From NCBI GenBank assembly GCA_021813005.1, contig JAKAMH010000014.1:1-15288 (forward strand): DNA of 15,288 bases, in the 5' to 3' direction. How positions within the stretch are numbered: the first letter of the stretch is position 1; the number at the start of each line of letters is the position of its first letter. Source of the stretch: a bacterium. GTDB taxonomy: Bacteria > Patescibacteriota > Microgenomatia > Levybacterales > UBA12049. Below, one piece after another: positions 1 through 7,700 of this stretch. The notes under the pieces are model-generated. The model saw only the letters and a list, made by a program, of their open reading frames with translations, did not search any database and was not told where the DNA came from. The position numbers and the translations under genes were made by a program.

Positions 1-339
1 ACTCTTGCTATATCGGATCTTCTCCAAGCCCCGCTCGTGGGATTTGAAAACCACGGCGGCAGAACATATCTTGGCCCACGCGTGAACCCTTTGGCACAGA
101 TAAAAAAAGGGTTTGGCAATAATGGGCTTGACGGGACGGAAGGAGCAATATACAGACAGAGTATCGGGACATACTTCCATGGGCCAATCCTTCCTAAAAA
201 TCCGCAGCTTGCAGATTTCCTTTTACAGAAAGCCCTTGAACATAAATACCAAAGTGAAGTCAGGTTGGAGCCACTTGACGATTCACTCTCTGACCAAGCG
301 CGCTTCATAATTGCGAAGCGTTTAGGCGTTGAGCTATAA
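1..339 (+). CDS. gatD: Lipid II isoglutaminyl synthase, glutaminase subunit GatD (5'-truncated)
   Basis: The reading frame is open from base 1, so this is the C-terminal 112 residues of a gene that begins upstream. GatD is a class I (CobB/CobQ-type) glutamine amidotransferase. It supplies ammonia to MurT, which amidates D-glutamate in the lipid II stem peptide in the cytoplasm. The visible part has the GFENHGGRTYLG segment, then GFGNNGLDGTEG and GTYFHGPILPKNPQLADFLL. The His of TYFHGP matches the catalytic His of the family. The catalytic Cys would be in the missing half (family length about 240 residues). Its partner murT is normally adjacent and probably lies just upstream. A GTG at 37 is internal, not a start. 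The last codons overlap the proposed gatC promoter. Family assignment is strong; specificity for lipid II is family knowledge. Confidence 0.88.
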   Translation, partial: TLAISDLLQAPLVGFENHGGRTYLGPRVNPLAQIKKGFGNNGLDGTEGAIYRQSIGTYFHGPILPKNPQLADFLLQKALEHKYQSEVRLEPLDDSLSDQARFIIAKRLGVEL

Positions 340-340
340 T
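311..340 (+). promoter_or_regulatory. Candidate sigma70 promoter for gatC, leaderless type
   Basis: A perfect -10 hexamer TATAAT lies at 335-340 and overlaps the gatD stop codon. A 4/6 -35 match, TTGCGA, lies at 311-316, with an 18-base spacer. Transcription would start near 347, only about 3 bases before the gatC ATG at 350. No Shine-Dalgarno sequence precedes that ATG, which fits a leaderless or nearly leaderless mRNA. The -35 is weak, so this is a prediction. Confidence 0.5.
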
Positions 341-349
341 AGCCGCACC

Positions 350-634
350 ATGAAGATCGACGTCGCCCACATTGCCAAGCTTGCCAACCTTACACTCTCC
401 CTGAAAGAAGCAGAAAAGTTTGCTCCCCAACTCTCTGAGGTTCTGGACTACGTCAAAAAATTAACGGAGGTGGATACGAAGGGCGTTATAGAAACAAGTC
501 AGGTAACAGGCCTTGAAAATGTCTACCGCGAAGACGTACCGGCACCGTCGTTGACACAGGAGGAAGCAGTAACGGGTGCTACTACTCACCACAACGGTAT
601 GTTTCAAGTGAAAGGAATTTTTGCAGATGAATAG
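350..634 (+). CDS. gatC: Asp-tRNA(Asn)/Glu-tRNA(Gln) amidotransferase subunit C
   Basis: GatC (94 residues) is the small belt-like subunit that wraps around GatA and GatB and stabilises the GatCAB complex. The complex converts mischarged Glu-tRNA(Gln) and/or Asp-tRNA(Asn) to the correct aminoacyl-tRNA. The sequence follows the family pattern from end to end: HIAKLANLTLS near the N-terminus, then VLDYVKKLTEVDT, NVYREDVPAPSL, and a C-terminal GMFQVKGIF. Length is typical (about 95). The ATG at 350 is chosen because the protein then starts at the usual family position; an in-frame TTG at 329 would add seven unrelated residues and would lie inside gatD and the -10 box. The 3' end overlaps the next gene by 8 bases. 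An unrelated phosphatase gene separates it from gatA. Confidence 0.93.
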   Translation: MKIDVAHIAKLANLTLSLKEAEKFAPQLSEVLDYVKKLTEVDTKGVIETSQVTGLENVYREDVPAPSLTQEEAVTGATTHHNGMFQVKGIFADE

Positions 635-1265
635 TCTAACCACCTTTTACATCGTGAGGCACGGAGAATCGATGGGAAACCTCGACTTCGAAATGGAGCG
701 TGCTTCGTTAAAAGCAGGTGGTGCGGGAACAGATCTGACAACTGAGGGCAGAAAGCAGTCAGAGGAGGTTGCTAAAAAGCTTCGGCATGTACAATTTGAC
801 GCTATCTTTTCTTCGGACCTTCTCAGGACAAAACGGACTGCTGAGATAATTGCACTTGAGAGAAAATTGGAGATAACAGCACTTGAGGTTCTTCGTGAAA
901 GAAATTTTGGCAAATACGTTGCCAATACGAAAGAGTTACAAGACGAGATGAAACCTATACTCGAGAAATTGACTGACACCGAGAAAATGCGCTACCGACA
1001 CAAACCGGATATGGAAACGCAGGAAGAGGCAGCGGTACGACTTTTGACTTTCCTTCGAGAAACAGCATTTGCCTATCCCGGCAAAACAATTCTCGTAACC
1101 AATCATGGCAATACAATGCGCTCTCTTCTTATCCAGCTTGGATTTGCTAAGTATGATGAACTCCCATCTAGATCAATTCTCAACACAGGCTACTACGTAC
1201 TGCAATCGGATGGCGTTGAATTTTTCCTGATAGATACTCACAGGGTGGTTTTTCATAAAAAGTAG
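627..1265 (+). CDS. Histidine phosphatase (phosphoglycerate mutase-like) family protein
   Basis: This 212-residue protein belongs to the branch-1 histidine phosphatase superfamily, which transfers or removes phosphate through a phospho-histidine. The signature FYIVRHGES sits at residues 7-15, with H12 as predicted nucleophile and R11 beside it. FSSDLLRTKRTAE (61-73) supplies the conserved phosphate-pocket Arg (R67), RERNFGKY (90-97) the acid/base Glu (E91), and VTNHGNTMR (157-165) the second His (H160). The pocket looks complete. The substrate cannot be read from sequence: phosphoglycerate mutase, sugar phosphatase and nucleotide phosphatase are all possible. ATG 627 is preferred over an in-frame TTG at 621 because AAGGA (612-616) lies 10 bases upstream. 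It overlaps gatC by 8 bases, and gatA follows one base after its stop, so it is co-transcribed with gatCAB. Sampled blocks are about 42% GC, lower than flanking genes. Confidence 0.85.
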   Translation: MNSLTTFYIVRHGESMGNLDFEMERASLKAGGAGTDLTTEGRKQSEEVAKKLRHVQFDAIFSSDLLRTKRTAEIIALERKLEITALEVLRERNFGKYVANTKELQDEMKPILEKLTDTEKMRYRHKPDMETQEEAAVRLLTFLRETAFAYPGKTILVTNHGNTMRSLLIQLGFAKYDELPSRSILNTGYYVLQSDGVEFFLIDTHRVVFHKK

Positions 1266-1266
1266 C

Positions 1267-2688
1267 ATGAGCATAACGGCACTTACCATTGAAGAGGCAC
1301 GAAATCTACTCGACACCAAGCAAATTTCATCTGTGGAGCTGACACAAGGCTTTCTTGATCGCATCAAAAAATATGATGAGAATCTAAAAGCATTTTTAAC
1401 AGTTGTGGAAGATACTGCACTGACAATGGCAAACAAGGCAGACAAAAGACTGAAAAACGGCGAGACAACTCCCCTACTTGGTATTCCCATTGCTCTTAAG
1501 GATTTATTTGTCACCCAAGGGATCCGCACTACAGCTGCCTCCCGTGTGCTTGAGAACTACGTTCCCCAGTACGACGGCACGGTTGTCAGGCGCCTCAAAG
1601 ACGCCGGAGCGGTTATCCTCGGCAAAACCAACTGCGACGCCTGGGCACATGGATCCTCCGGCGAGAACTCCGATTTTGAACCCACCAAAAATCCCTATAA
1701 TCCGGCCTATGTCCCGGGCGGCTCCTCAAGCGGCTCACCCACGGCTGTCGCAGCAGATATGTGTCTAGGGGCCACAGGAACGGACACAGGAGGCTCTATC
1801 AGACTACCAGCCGGATTTACCAATACCGTGGGGCTAAAGCCCACCTATGGGCGTGTAAGCCGCTACGGGGTTATTGCTATGGCCTCATCCCTTGACTCTA
1901 TCGGCCATTTCACGAAAACCTCCTCTGACAGCGCTATGTTTCTCTCGGTTACGGCTGGTAAAGATCCAAGAGATGCTACAACGCCCGAAAAAGCGGTCCC
2001 GGATTACCTCAAGGACATACAAAAAGGAGTTAAGGGACTAAAGATTGGTGTACCAAAGGAGTATTTTATTAAGGGACTTGACTCCCGTATCAAAATACAG
2101 ACAGAACAGGCACTAGGTATTCTTGAAAGGCAAGGCGCAAAACTAGTTGAAATCTCACTACCACATACGGAATACGCAATAGCCGTCTATTACATCGTTC
2201 AGACGGCTGAGGTATCATCTAATCTCGCACGCTATGATGGCACCCGTTTTGGACATGACAGATCCCATTTTGGGGATGAGGCAAAAAGGCGCATCATGCT
2301 CGGCACGTACGTCCTCTCGGCCGGTTACTATGATGCGTATTACAAAAAGGCCATGCAGGTGAGAACGCTCATCAAGCAGGACTTTGAAAAGGCTTTTGAT
2401 CCGGCAGACAACGGAGTTGACGTGATTATTACTCCGTCATCCCCCACTCTCCCCTGGAAATTTGGAGAAAAGATGGCGGATCCGCTCAAGATGTACTTGT
2501 CTGACATTTTTACCGTGACAGCCAATTTAGCAGGGATTCCGGGCCTCACCGTGCCGGCAGGCTTCATAGACGGCCTCCCCAACGGTTTACAGATTCTTGG
2601 GCCGCACTTCTCAGAAGAGTTGCTCTTTCGCGTCGGCCACGCTTTTGAATCAGAAAAAGCCTATTGGACGGAGAAGCCGGCATTATGA
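1267..2688 (+). CDS. gatA: Asp-tRNA(Asn)/Glu-tRNA(Gln) amidotransferase subunit A
   Basis: GatA (473 residues) is the glutaminase of GatCAB. It hydrolyses glutamine and passes ammonia to GatB through an internal tunnel. It is an amidase-signature enzyme, and the Ser-cisSer-Lys triad is visible: K78 in GIPIALKDLF, S153 in PGGSSSGSPTAVAA, and S177 in GTDTGGSIRLPAGF. These match S. aureus GatA K79, S154 and S178 (from memory) with an offset of one. GLKPTYGRVSRYG and NLAGIPGLTVPAGF are also typical. Length is normal for the family. The ATG lies one base after the preceding stop and has no Shine-Dalgarno sequence, so translation may depend on coupling to the upstream gene. The stop overlaps the gatB start (ATGA), as expected for subunits made in equal amounts. 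Confidence 0.96.
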   Translation: MSITALTIEEARNLLDTKQISSVELTQGFLDRIKKYDENLKAFLTVVEDTALTMANKADKRLKNGETTPLLGIPIALKDLFVTQGIRTTAASRVLENYVPQYDGTVVRRLKDAGAVILGKTNCDAWAHGSSGENSDFEPTKNPYNPAYVPGGSSSGSPTAVAADMCLGATGTDTGGSIRLPAGFTNTVGLKPTYGRVSRYGVIAMASSLDSIGHFTKTSSDSAMFLSVTAGKDPRDATTPEKAVPDYLKDIQKGVKGLKIGVPKEYFIKGLDSRIKIQTEQALGILERQGAKLVEISLPHTEYAIAVYYIVQTAEVSSNLARYDGTRFGHDRSHFGDEAKRRIMLGTYVLSAGYYDAYYKKAMQVRTLIKQDFEKAFDPADNGVDVIITPSSPTLPWKFGEKMADPLKMYLSDIFTVTANLAGIPGLTVPAGFIDGLPNGLQILGPHFSEELLFRVGHAFESEKAYWTEKPAL

Positions 2689-4001
2689 AATACACGCCGA
2701 TCATCGGACTTGAGGTACATGTGGAGCTCAAAACAAAGAGTAAGATGTTTTGCAGCTGCTCTGCTGATTATTTCGGCAAACCTCCCAACACGCATACTTG
2801 CCCTGTCTGTCTTGGTCTGCCGGGAGCGCTTCCCGTACCGAACAAAAAAGCGCTGGAGTGGTGCATGATGGTAGCGCTCGCCCTGAACTGTAGGATTTCG
2901 GAGTTTTCAAAATTTGACCGCAAAAACTATTTTTACCCTGATCTGCCCAAGGGCTACCAGATTAGCCAGTATGACCTGCCTGTAGGCATAAACGGGCACA
3001 TGAAGCTCGCTTCGGGCAATCTCATCCGTATCAGGCGTGTCCATATGGAAGAAGATACGGGTAAACTTACTCATCAGACAGTAAACGGCGCGGCTGTCAG
3101 TCTAATAGATTTCAATAGATCGAGCGTGCCGCTTGTTGAGATAGTCACGGAGCCGGACTTTCATGACGCAGAGGATGTTAAAGAATACCTGCAAAACCTG
3201 CAGTATATTGTGAGATATTTGGAGGTTTCCAATGCAGATATGGAGAAGGGAGATATGAGGCTGGAACCCAATATCTCGCTCAGTACTGACCCCAAAGTCC
3301 TTCCTAGTTACAAAGTAGAGGTGAAAAATATCAATTCTTTTAGATTTGTTGAAAAAACTATCAATTTTGAGATAGACAGGCAATTAAAACTGCTGGATAA
3401 GGGCGAAACACCCCTGCAGGAGACACGAGGATGGAACGAGAACAAGGGTCTTACTTACTCACAACGAGTCAAGGAAGAAGCCAATGACTACCGCTACTTT
3501 CCGGAGCCGGATATTCCGCCAATGATCTGGACAGACAGGGAAATTAGCAGACTTCGCGAGTCTTTGCCAGAATTGCGGGATGAAAAAATTGTCAGATTTT
3601 CCACTGAATATGGCCTACCACATCAGGACGCAGACATCTTAACGAGAGATAAAAATCTGGCCAACTTTTTTGAAGAGACCGCCAAGATAGGGATAGACCA
3701 TAACGTCTCACACAGGGATATAGCCAACACCATCATCAATCAGAAAATTGACTATGAGAAGACTCACCCTGCCGAGGTGGTAAAGCAAATCGTGGCTGAA
3801 AACAAGCTGGATGAACTTAACCCTGAAGAACTTCAGAGGGCGGTAGAAAAAATCCTCTCCGAAAATCAAAAGGCTGTGACGGACTATAAATCAGGTAAAG
3901 AATCTGTCATAATGTTTTTACTCGGACAGACAATGCGCCAGCTAGGAAAGAAGGTCGACGCCAACACTGTCAAACAAATTCTCATCGACACACTCAAATA
4001 A
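2685..4001 (+). CDS. gatB: Asp-tRNA(Asn)/Glu-tRNA(Gln) amidotransferase subunit B
   Basis: GatB (438 residues) activates the side-chain carboxylate of the mischarged Glu/Asp on tRNA with ATP and then amidates it. IIGLEVHVEL (6-15) carries the metal-binding Glu/His. The zinc knuckle is complete: C23 and C25 in FCSCS, C39 and C42 in CPVCLGLPG. FDRKNYFYPDLPKGYQISQYD, HMEEDTGKL and DFNRSSVPLVEIVTEPD follow in the usual order. The C-terminal tRNA-binding GatB/YqeY tail ends with AVTDYKSGKESVIMFLLGQTMR. The protein is roughly 40 residues shorter than the common 475-480, and the shortening seems to fall in the helical part before the final tail motif. The start is the ATG in the ATGA overlap with gatA, with GGAGA (2670-2674) ten bases upstream; a TTG at 2664 would add residues absent from the family. 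Confidence 0.96.
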   Translation: MKYTPIIGLEVHVELKTKSKMFCSCSADYFGKPPNTHTCPVCLGLPGALPVPNKKALEWCMMVALALNCRISEFSKFDRKNYFYPDLPKGYQISQYDLPVGINGHMKLASGNLIRIRRVHMEEDTGKLTHQTVNGAAVSLIDFNRSSVPLVEIVTEPDFHDAEDVKEYLQNLQYIVRYLEVSNADMEKGDMRLEPNISLSTDPKVLPSYKVEVKNINSFRFVEKTINFEIDRQLKLLDKGETPLQETRGWNENKGLTYSQRVKEEANDYRYFPEPDIPPMIWTDREISRLRESLPELRDEKIVRFSTEYGLPHQDADILTRDKNLANFFEETAKIGIDHNVSHRDIANTIINQKIDYEKTHPAEVVKQIVAENKLDELNPEELQRAVEKILSENQKAVTDYKSGKESVIMFLLGQTMRQLGKKVDANTVKQILIDTLK

Positions 4002-4002
4002 T

Positions 4003-4782
4003 ATGGCAGAATTCAAAGATACGCAAGAGACTTTAGCTGAGTCTCCTCCTCTACTCCCGAAACCTGAGCCTGATCCAGCAAGAGAGTTTAATGAACAAGC
4101 CAATGCGTATAGACTAAAGTTAGATGCACTCGATAGACGAGTCGCGAGTGGCGAGCTAACGGCTGAAGGCAGGAATAGAAAGGTGGCCGACTGGTTGGCT
4201 GCAGGTGATTTGCGATACACCCTTGCGTATCTTCAATCACGAGAAGACTCTCTTACAGAATCGCCAAACAAAAGAGCATTTGAAGAACATTTACAGGAAC
4301 TTGTTCAAAAAGGTGAATCGTTTGGACTACTTCTACTAGATCTTGACGGCTTAAAAGAATTAAATAGTGAATTTGGACATCTCGGGGCTAATATGATCTT
4401 ACAACAATATGCTGCAAGAATTCTCCGTGTCATACGACAAGCGCCAACTGAAGTACCCGGCGGCATTCAACGGTCTAAACAGGATGAGCAGACTGACTAT
4501 TTCAGTCGCATAGGTGGTGATGAGTTTGCAATTTTACTTGAGGGAGTTTCAACAGATGATGAGTTGCAAAGTATTGCAGAACGTGTACGAGAGAGTATAA
4601 GTTCTGAAGATTTTATTACCACAGATAAGCAGAACAGATTGACGTTTACCTCAGTTACTACCACGATAGGCGGTGGAAGATTTCAAGGAGATCTGACCGC
4701 TGACGCACTTATGAGACAAGTCGACAGAAGGCTTATGAGTCAAAAAAATGTTGAAAAAAATAAAGTAAATATTAATGGCTGA
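4003..4782 (+). CDS. GGDEF-domain protein, putative dinucleotide cyclase
   Basis: This 259-residue soluble protein has no signal peptide or membrane segment. Residues 1-80 are a charged, Pro-containing, mostly helical stretch that I do not recognise. A full GGDEF domain spans about 81-256, from DSLTESPNKRAF through LLDLDGLKELNSEFGH, FSRIGGDEFAILL (GGDEF at 171-175) and TTTIGG to the final KNVEKNKV. By alignment to PleD, the metal-binding D113 and E174, guanine-contacting N121 and the phosphate-binding K248 are kept. The second guanine-contacting residue (PleD D344) is Asn here (N130). The inhibitory RxxD site is absent (EQTD instead), and about 17 extra residues precede the GGDEF loop. So it may be active but with altered base choice, or it may be a binding protein. 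Manual count gives about 43% GC. No Shine-Dalgarno sequence. It starts one base after gatB and overlaps dnaE by 8 bases. Confidence 0.85.
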   Translation: MAEFKDTQETLAESPPLLPKPEPDPAREFNEQANAYRLKLDALDRRVASGELTAEGRNRKVADWLAAGDLRYTLAYLQSREDSLTESPNKRAFEEHLQELVQKGESFGLLLLDLDGLKELNSEFGHLGANMILQQYAARILRVIRQAPTEVPGGIQRSKQDEQTDYFSRIGGDEFAILLEGVSTDDELQSIAERVRESISSEDFITTDKQNRLTFTSVTTTIGGGRFQGDLTADALMRQVDRRLMSQKNVEKNKVNING

Positions 4783-7700
4783 GTTTGTACACCTACACAA
4801 TCATTCCGAGTTCTCACTCCTCGACGGACTCGCCAAAATCAAAGATCTCGTCGGCCGGGCCAAAGAGCTCCATATGAGCGCGATCGCCATCACCGATCAC
4901 GGCAATTTTTATGGTGTGATTAAATTCTATCAGGAGTGTCTCAGACAAGGGATTAAACCTATCATCGGCTGTGAGGTGTATGTCGCCAACAGGTCTCTTC
5001 AGGACAAAGAAGCCGGTGTAGACAAAGGGTATAACCATTTAATTCTCCTGGCGGAGAACGAGACAGGCTATAAAAATCTAATGAAAATCATTACTGTCTC
5101 GCACCTTGAAGGCTACTATTACAAGCCAAGGACAGACATTGAGCTACTGGAAAAATATCACGAAGGACTTATCTGTTTGTCTGCCTGTATTTCCGGATAC
5201 GTAACTGAGCCGCTCATAGAGGGGCAGGACGAGCTGGCTGAAAACAGGGCAATTAGACTGGCAAAGATATTCGGGCCCGATCATTTTTACCTGGAACTAC
5301 AGCGGCATCAGAAAGTTCCAAACCTCGAACTCGCCAACACCAAACTCATCTCCTTGTCCCGCAAACTTGGCCTCCCCCTCGTGGCTACCAACGATAACCA
5401 TTACATACGAAAAGATGATGCTGAGGCGCATGAGATTCTGCTTTGCATCCAGACGCAGAACACCATCCTCGAGAAAAACCGGGGCCTCACGATGCTTGAC
5501 TCACCGGATTTTTATATCAAGAGCGAGGATGAGATGGCTACGCTCTTTCCGGATCTGCCGGAAGCGCTGGAAAATACAGTCAAAATTGCTGACCGCTGCC
5601 AGGTTGAGATAACGCTCGGCAAGTGGCACATGCCTATTTTTGAGGTGCCTGAGGGCATGACAACCGGAGAATATCTTAAGAAACTGGTGGACACAGGAGT
5701 TGAGGATAGATTTGACAAAGTGACACGCGAAATTAAAGAGCGAATTGATTATGAACTCTCAATTATCCTTAAGAAGAAGTATGAAACATACTTTCTGGTG
5801 GTTGCCGACTTCGTCAACTGGGCCAAAGACCACGGCATAGCCGTCGGCCCTGGCCGCGGATCGGCAGCCGGTTCTATCGTCTCGTACGCACTAAGGATAA
5901 CGGACGTTGACCCATTCTACTTCAAGCTTCCTTTTGAACGCTTCCTCAACCCTGACAGGCCATCTGCCCCGGATATTGATCTTGATTTTGCGGACACCAG
6001 GCGGGACGAGGTCATCTCTTATGTGACACAAAAATATGGCGAGGACAAAGTCGCACAAATTATCACATTTGGCACCATGGAAGCAAGGGGATCGGTGCGG
6101 GATGCTGGGCGAGCGCTTGGCATGCCATACGCCGGTCCGGATAGGATTTCCAAGATGATTCCGCCAGGCTGGCAGGGACATTCCATGACAATAGACATGG
6201 CACTTGAGCAGAGTCCTGACCTGAGGCGCGCCTATGAGAGCGAGGGCGATACCAGAAGACTTCTGGACGTCGCACGTAAACTTGAAGGGGTTGCCCGCCA
6301 TGCGTCAGTCCATGCCGCCGGCGTAGTGATAGCCGACAAACCGCTCACCGAATATACGCCCTTACAAAGAGAAACAAGAGGTAACAAGGTTGTCACGCAG
6401 TATGACATGTATACCGTCGGTGAGGATGGTGTAGGGCTACTGAAGATGGACTTTCTCGGCCTTCGCAACCTCACCATTATTGAGGAAGCCTTACGGTTCA
6501 TTAAGGAAAATCAGGGAAAAGAGGTAGATTTCATGAAAGTCCCGCTGGATGACCACAGAACGTACGCACTTCTGTCTGAGGGTGAAACAACCGGCATTTT
6601 TCAGCTTGAATCTGCCGGTATGCGCCGCTACATCAAGGAACTCAAACCAAATACAATTTTTGACCTCCAGGCAATGGTAGCCCTGTATCGTCCGGGACCG
6701 ATGAATAATATTCCGGAGTTTATCCAGAAAAAAAATAACCCAAGTCTTATCACCTATCCTCATCCGAAACTCAAAGAAATTCTACAGGAGTCATACGGCG
6801 TCCTCACCTACCAGGACGACGTGCTACTCACCTCCATTGCGCTTGCCGGTTACTCATGGCTTGAGGCTGATAAGCTTCGGAAGGCTATGGGTAAAAAAAT
6901 TCCCGCTGACATGAAAAAACAACAGGAGATGTTTATCGCAGGCTGCCTGAAAAACGGCATAGCCAAGCAGAAGGCCCAGGAGCTCTTTGATCTTATCGCT
7001 CCCTTCGCCGGCTATGGATTTAATAAAGCACACGCTGCCTGTTACGCTACAATTGCCTTCCGCACCGCGTATCTGAAAGCCCATTTTCCGGTTGAGTTCA
7101 TGACAGCGCTGCTTACCGCTGAGTCCAGGGGAACTACAGGGCCTGCGAAGAACGAGAAGGTAGCCCAAGCAATCGCCGAGTGTAAACGGCTTGTCATAAC
7201 GGTTCTTCCGCCCGATATCAATAAATCGGAGAGTGATTTCAGCATTGAAGATAGAACAAAAATTCGCTTTGGCTTGTCCGCTATCAAGAATGTCGGAGAA
7301 GCAGCCATCGAAAACATTCTGGCAGCCCGAAAGGCGGGTGAATTTATCAGTTTTCCGGACTTTTGTACCAGAGTAAGTCTGACGTCCATCAACAAGAAAA
7401 TTATCGAAAGCCTGATAAAAGCCGGAGCGATGGATAAGTTTGGCAATCGGGCAAGCCTCCTAATCTCGCTTCCCGAAATCCTAAGTAAGATATCACAAAT
7501 AAAAAAGCAGGCGGCTGAGGGACAAGCATCATTGTTTGACACGATTGAAGATAGCAATAACCCGACAAAAATTGAATTTACCGCAGTTGAGGTTGATGAC
7601 TTCTCCGACACTGAAAAGCTCAGCTTCGAGAAAGAGTTGCTTGGCTTCTACTTGACGTCGCATCCGCATCTGCAAACACTCAGGCAGATAAAAAACCAAG

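Noticed and set aside
128..154. TTGACG with TATACA inside gatD
   Set aside because: The spacer is only 15 bases, the site is inside conserved coding sequence, and a better promoter lies at 311-340.
4003..4790. Shared MAEF N-terminus of the GGDEF protein and DnaE, as a possible duplicated start
   Set aside because: Only four residues match, with different codons (gcagaattc against gctgagttt), and nothing else is similar.
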